Shown here: in pieces, positions 5,700 through 5,808 of the stretch
How the letters are laid out: every line of letters starts with the position of its first letter
How positions within the stretch are numbered: position 1 is the stretch's first letter
Assembly: GCA_947372405.1 (NCBI GenBank)
Contig: CANBTO010000348.1
Coordinates: 1 to 5,808 of the forward strand
DNA length: 5,808 nt
Reading direction: 5' to 3'
Source: Verrucomicrobiaceae bacterium
Lineage (GTDB): Bacteria > Verrucomicrobiota > Verrucomicrobiae > Verrucomicrobiales > Akkermansiaceae
Program-made: the position numbers and the translations under genes
Notes under the pieces: generated by a model
Databases searched by the model: none
What the model was told of the DNA's origin: nothing
The model's input: only the letters and a program-made list of their open reading frames with translations

Positions 5700-5808
5700 T
5701 CAGCCTTTTTGCATGGCACGCACTTCCTGACGGACCATTTTTGACAGCTCGGGCGGAGCGATCACCCTGGCCTGGCTGCCGAAGCTGAGCACCCAGCGCA
5801 TCACTTCT
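5700..5808 (-). CDS. WYL-domain transcriptional regulator, C-terminal fragment
   Basis: Only the last 35 residues are in the window; the gene continues beyond the right edge. EVMRWVLSFGSQARVIAPPE, then LSKMVRQEVRAM, match the C-terminal (WCX) end of WYL-family regulators, which typically reads 'ei..Wilg.G....V..P.eLr..v..e...m'. These proteins carry an N-terminal helix-turn-helix and a ligand-sensing WYL domain and often regulate defence or stress genes. Stop TGA is at 5700-5702. The gene is on the same strand as the ARPP-1 gene and 147 bases upstream of it; the gap contains no further gene. Its being a regulator of the downstream genes is inference from position. Confidence 0.7.
   Translation of the reverse strand, partial: EVMRWVLSFGSQARVIAPPELSKMVRQEVRAMQKG

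Overview
The window is bacterial, moderately GC-rich, with no rRNA, tRNA, CRISPR array or recognisable transposase. Several hints suggest Verrucomicrobiota or a relative: few clear Shine-Dalgarno sequences before the starts, and a short dispersed repeat whose translation contains KLERGI and lies at gene 3' ends. This placement is an inference and is not proven by any marker gene. The content is accessory in character: two toxin-antitoxin pairs, an orphan DNA-phosphorothioation-associated methyltransferase, small unknown proteins and two broken reading frames.

Layout. Positions 1-1003 (+ strand) hold a VapBC-type pair: an excisionase-like helix-turn-helix antitoxin, whose 5' end lies outside the window, overlapping a PIN-domain toxin by ATGA. 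All other genes are on the - strand. Positions 3045-1038 encode a protein of about 670 residues of the 'DNA phosphorothioation-associated putative methyltransferase' family, broken by a frameshift near 2725. Its two ends are homologous to each other, so the SAM-binding core is bracketed by an ancient internal duplication. Positions 3873-3264 hold a higBA pair (toxin first) with a good sigma-70-like promoter, a palindrome over the -10 box and a short intrinsic terminator. A gene remnant follows at about 3250-3158.

Positions 5552-4536 encode an ARPP-1/DUF6569 family protein. It is preceded by the C-terminus of a WYL-domain regulator entering from the right edge (5808-5700). It is followed by a small frameshifted gene (4594-4354) and a 91-residue unknown protein (4332-4057). 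These lie head to tail and could be co-transcribed.

A 53-bp repeat (1047-1099 and 3994-4046, 45 of 53 bases identical by eye) links the two - strand blocks. One copy supplies the last codons of the methyltransferase; the other sits just after the 91-residue gene.

How the parts work together: the two toxin-antitoxin pairs are self-contained and flank the methyltransferase. No dndBCDE, dndFGH or other phosphorothioation gene is visible, so the methyltransferase is an orphan here and probably decaying. The WYL / ARPP-1 / small-protein block is the least understood part of the window.
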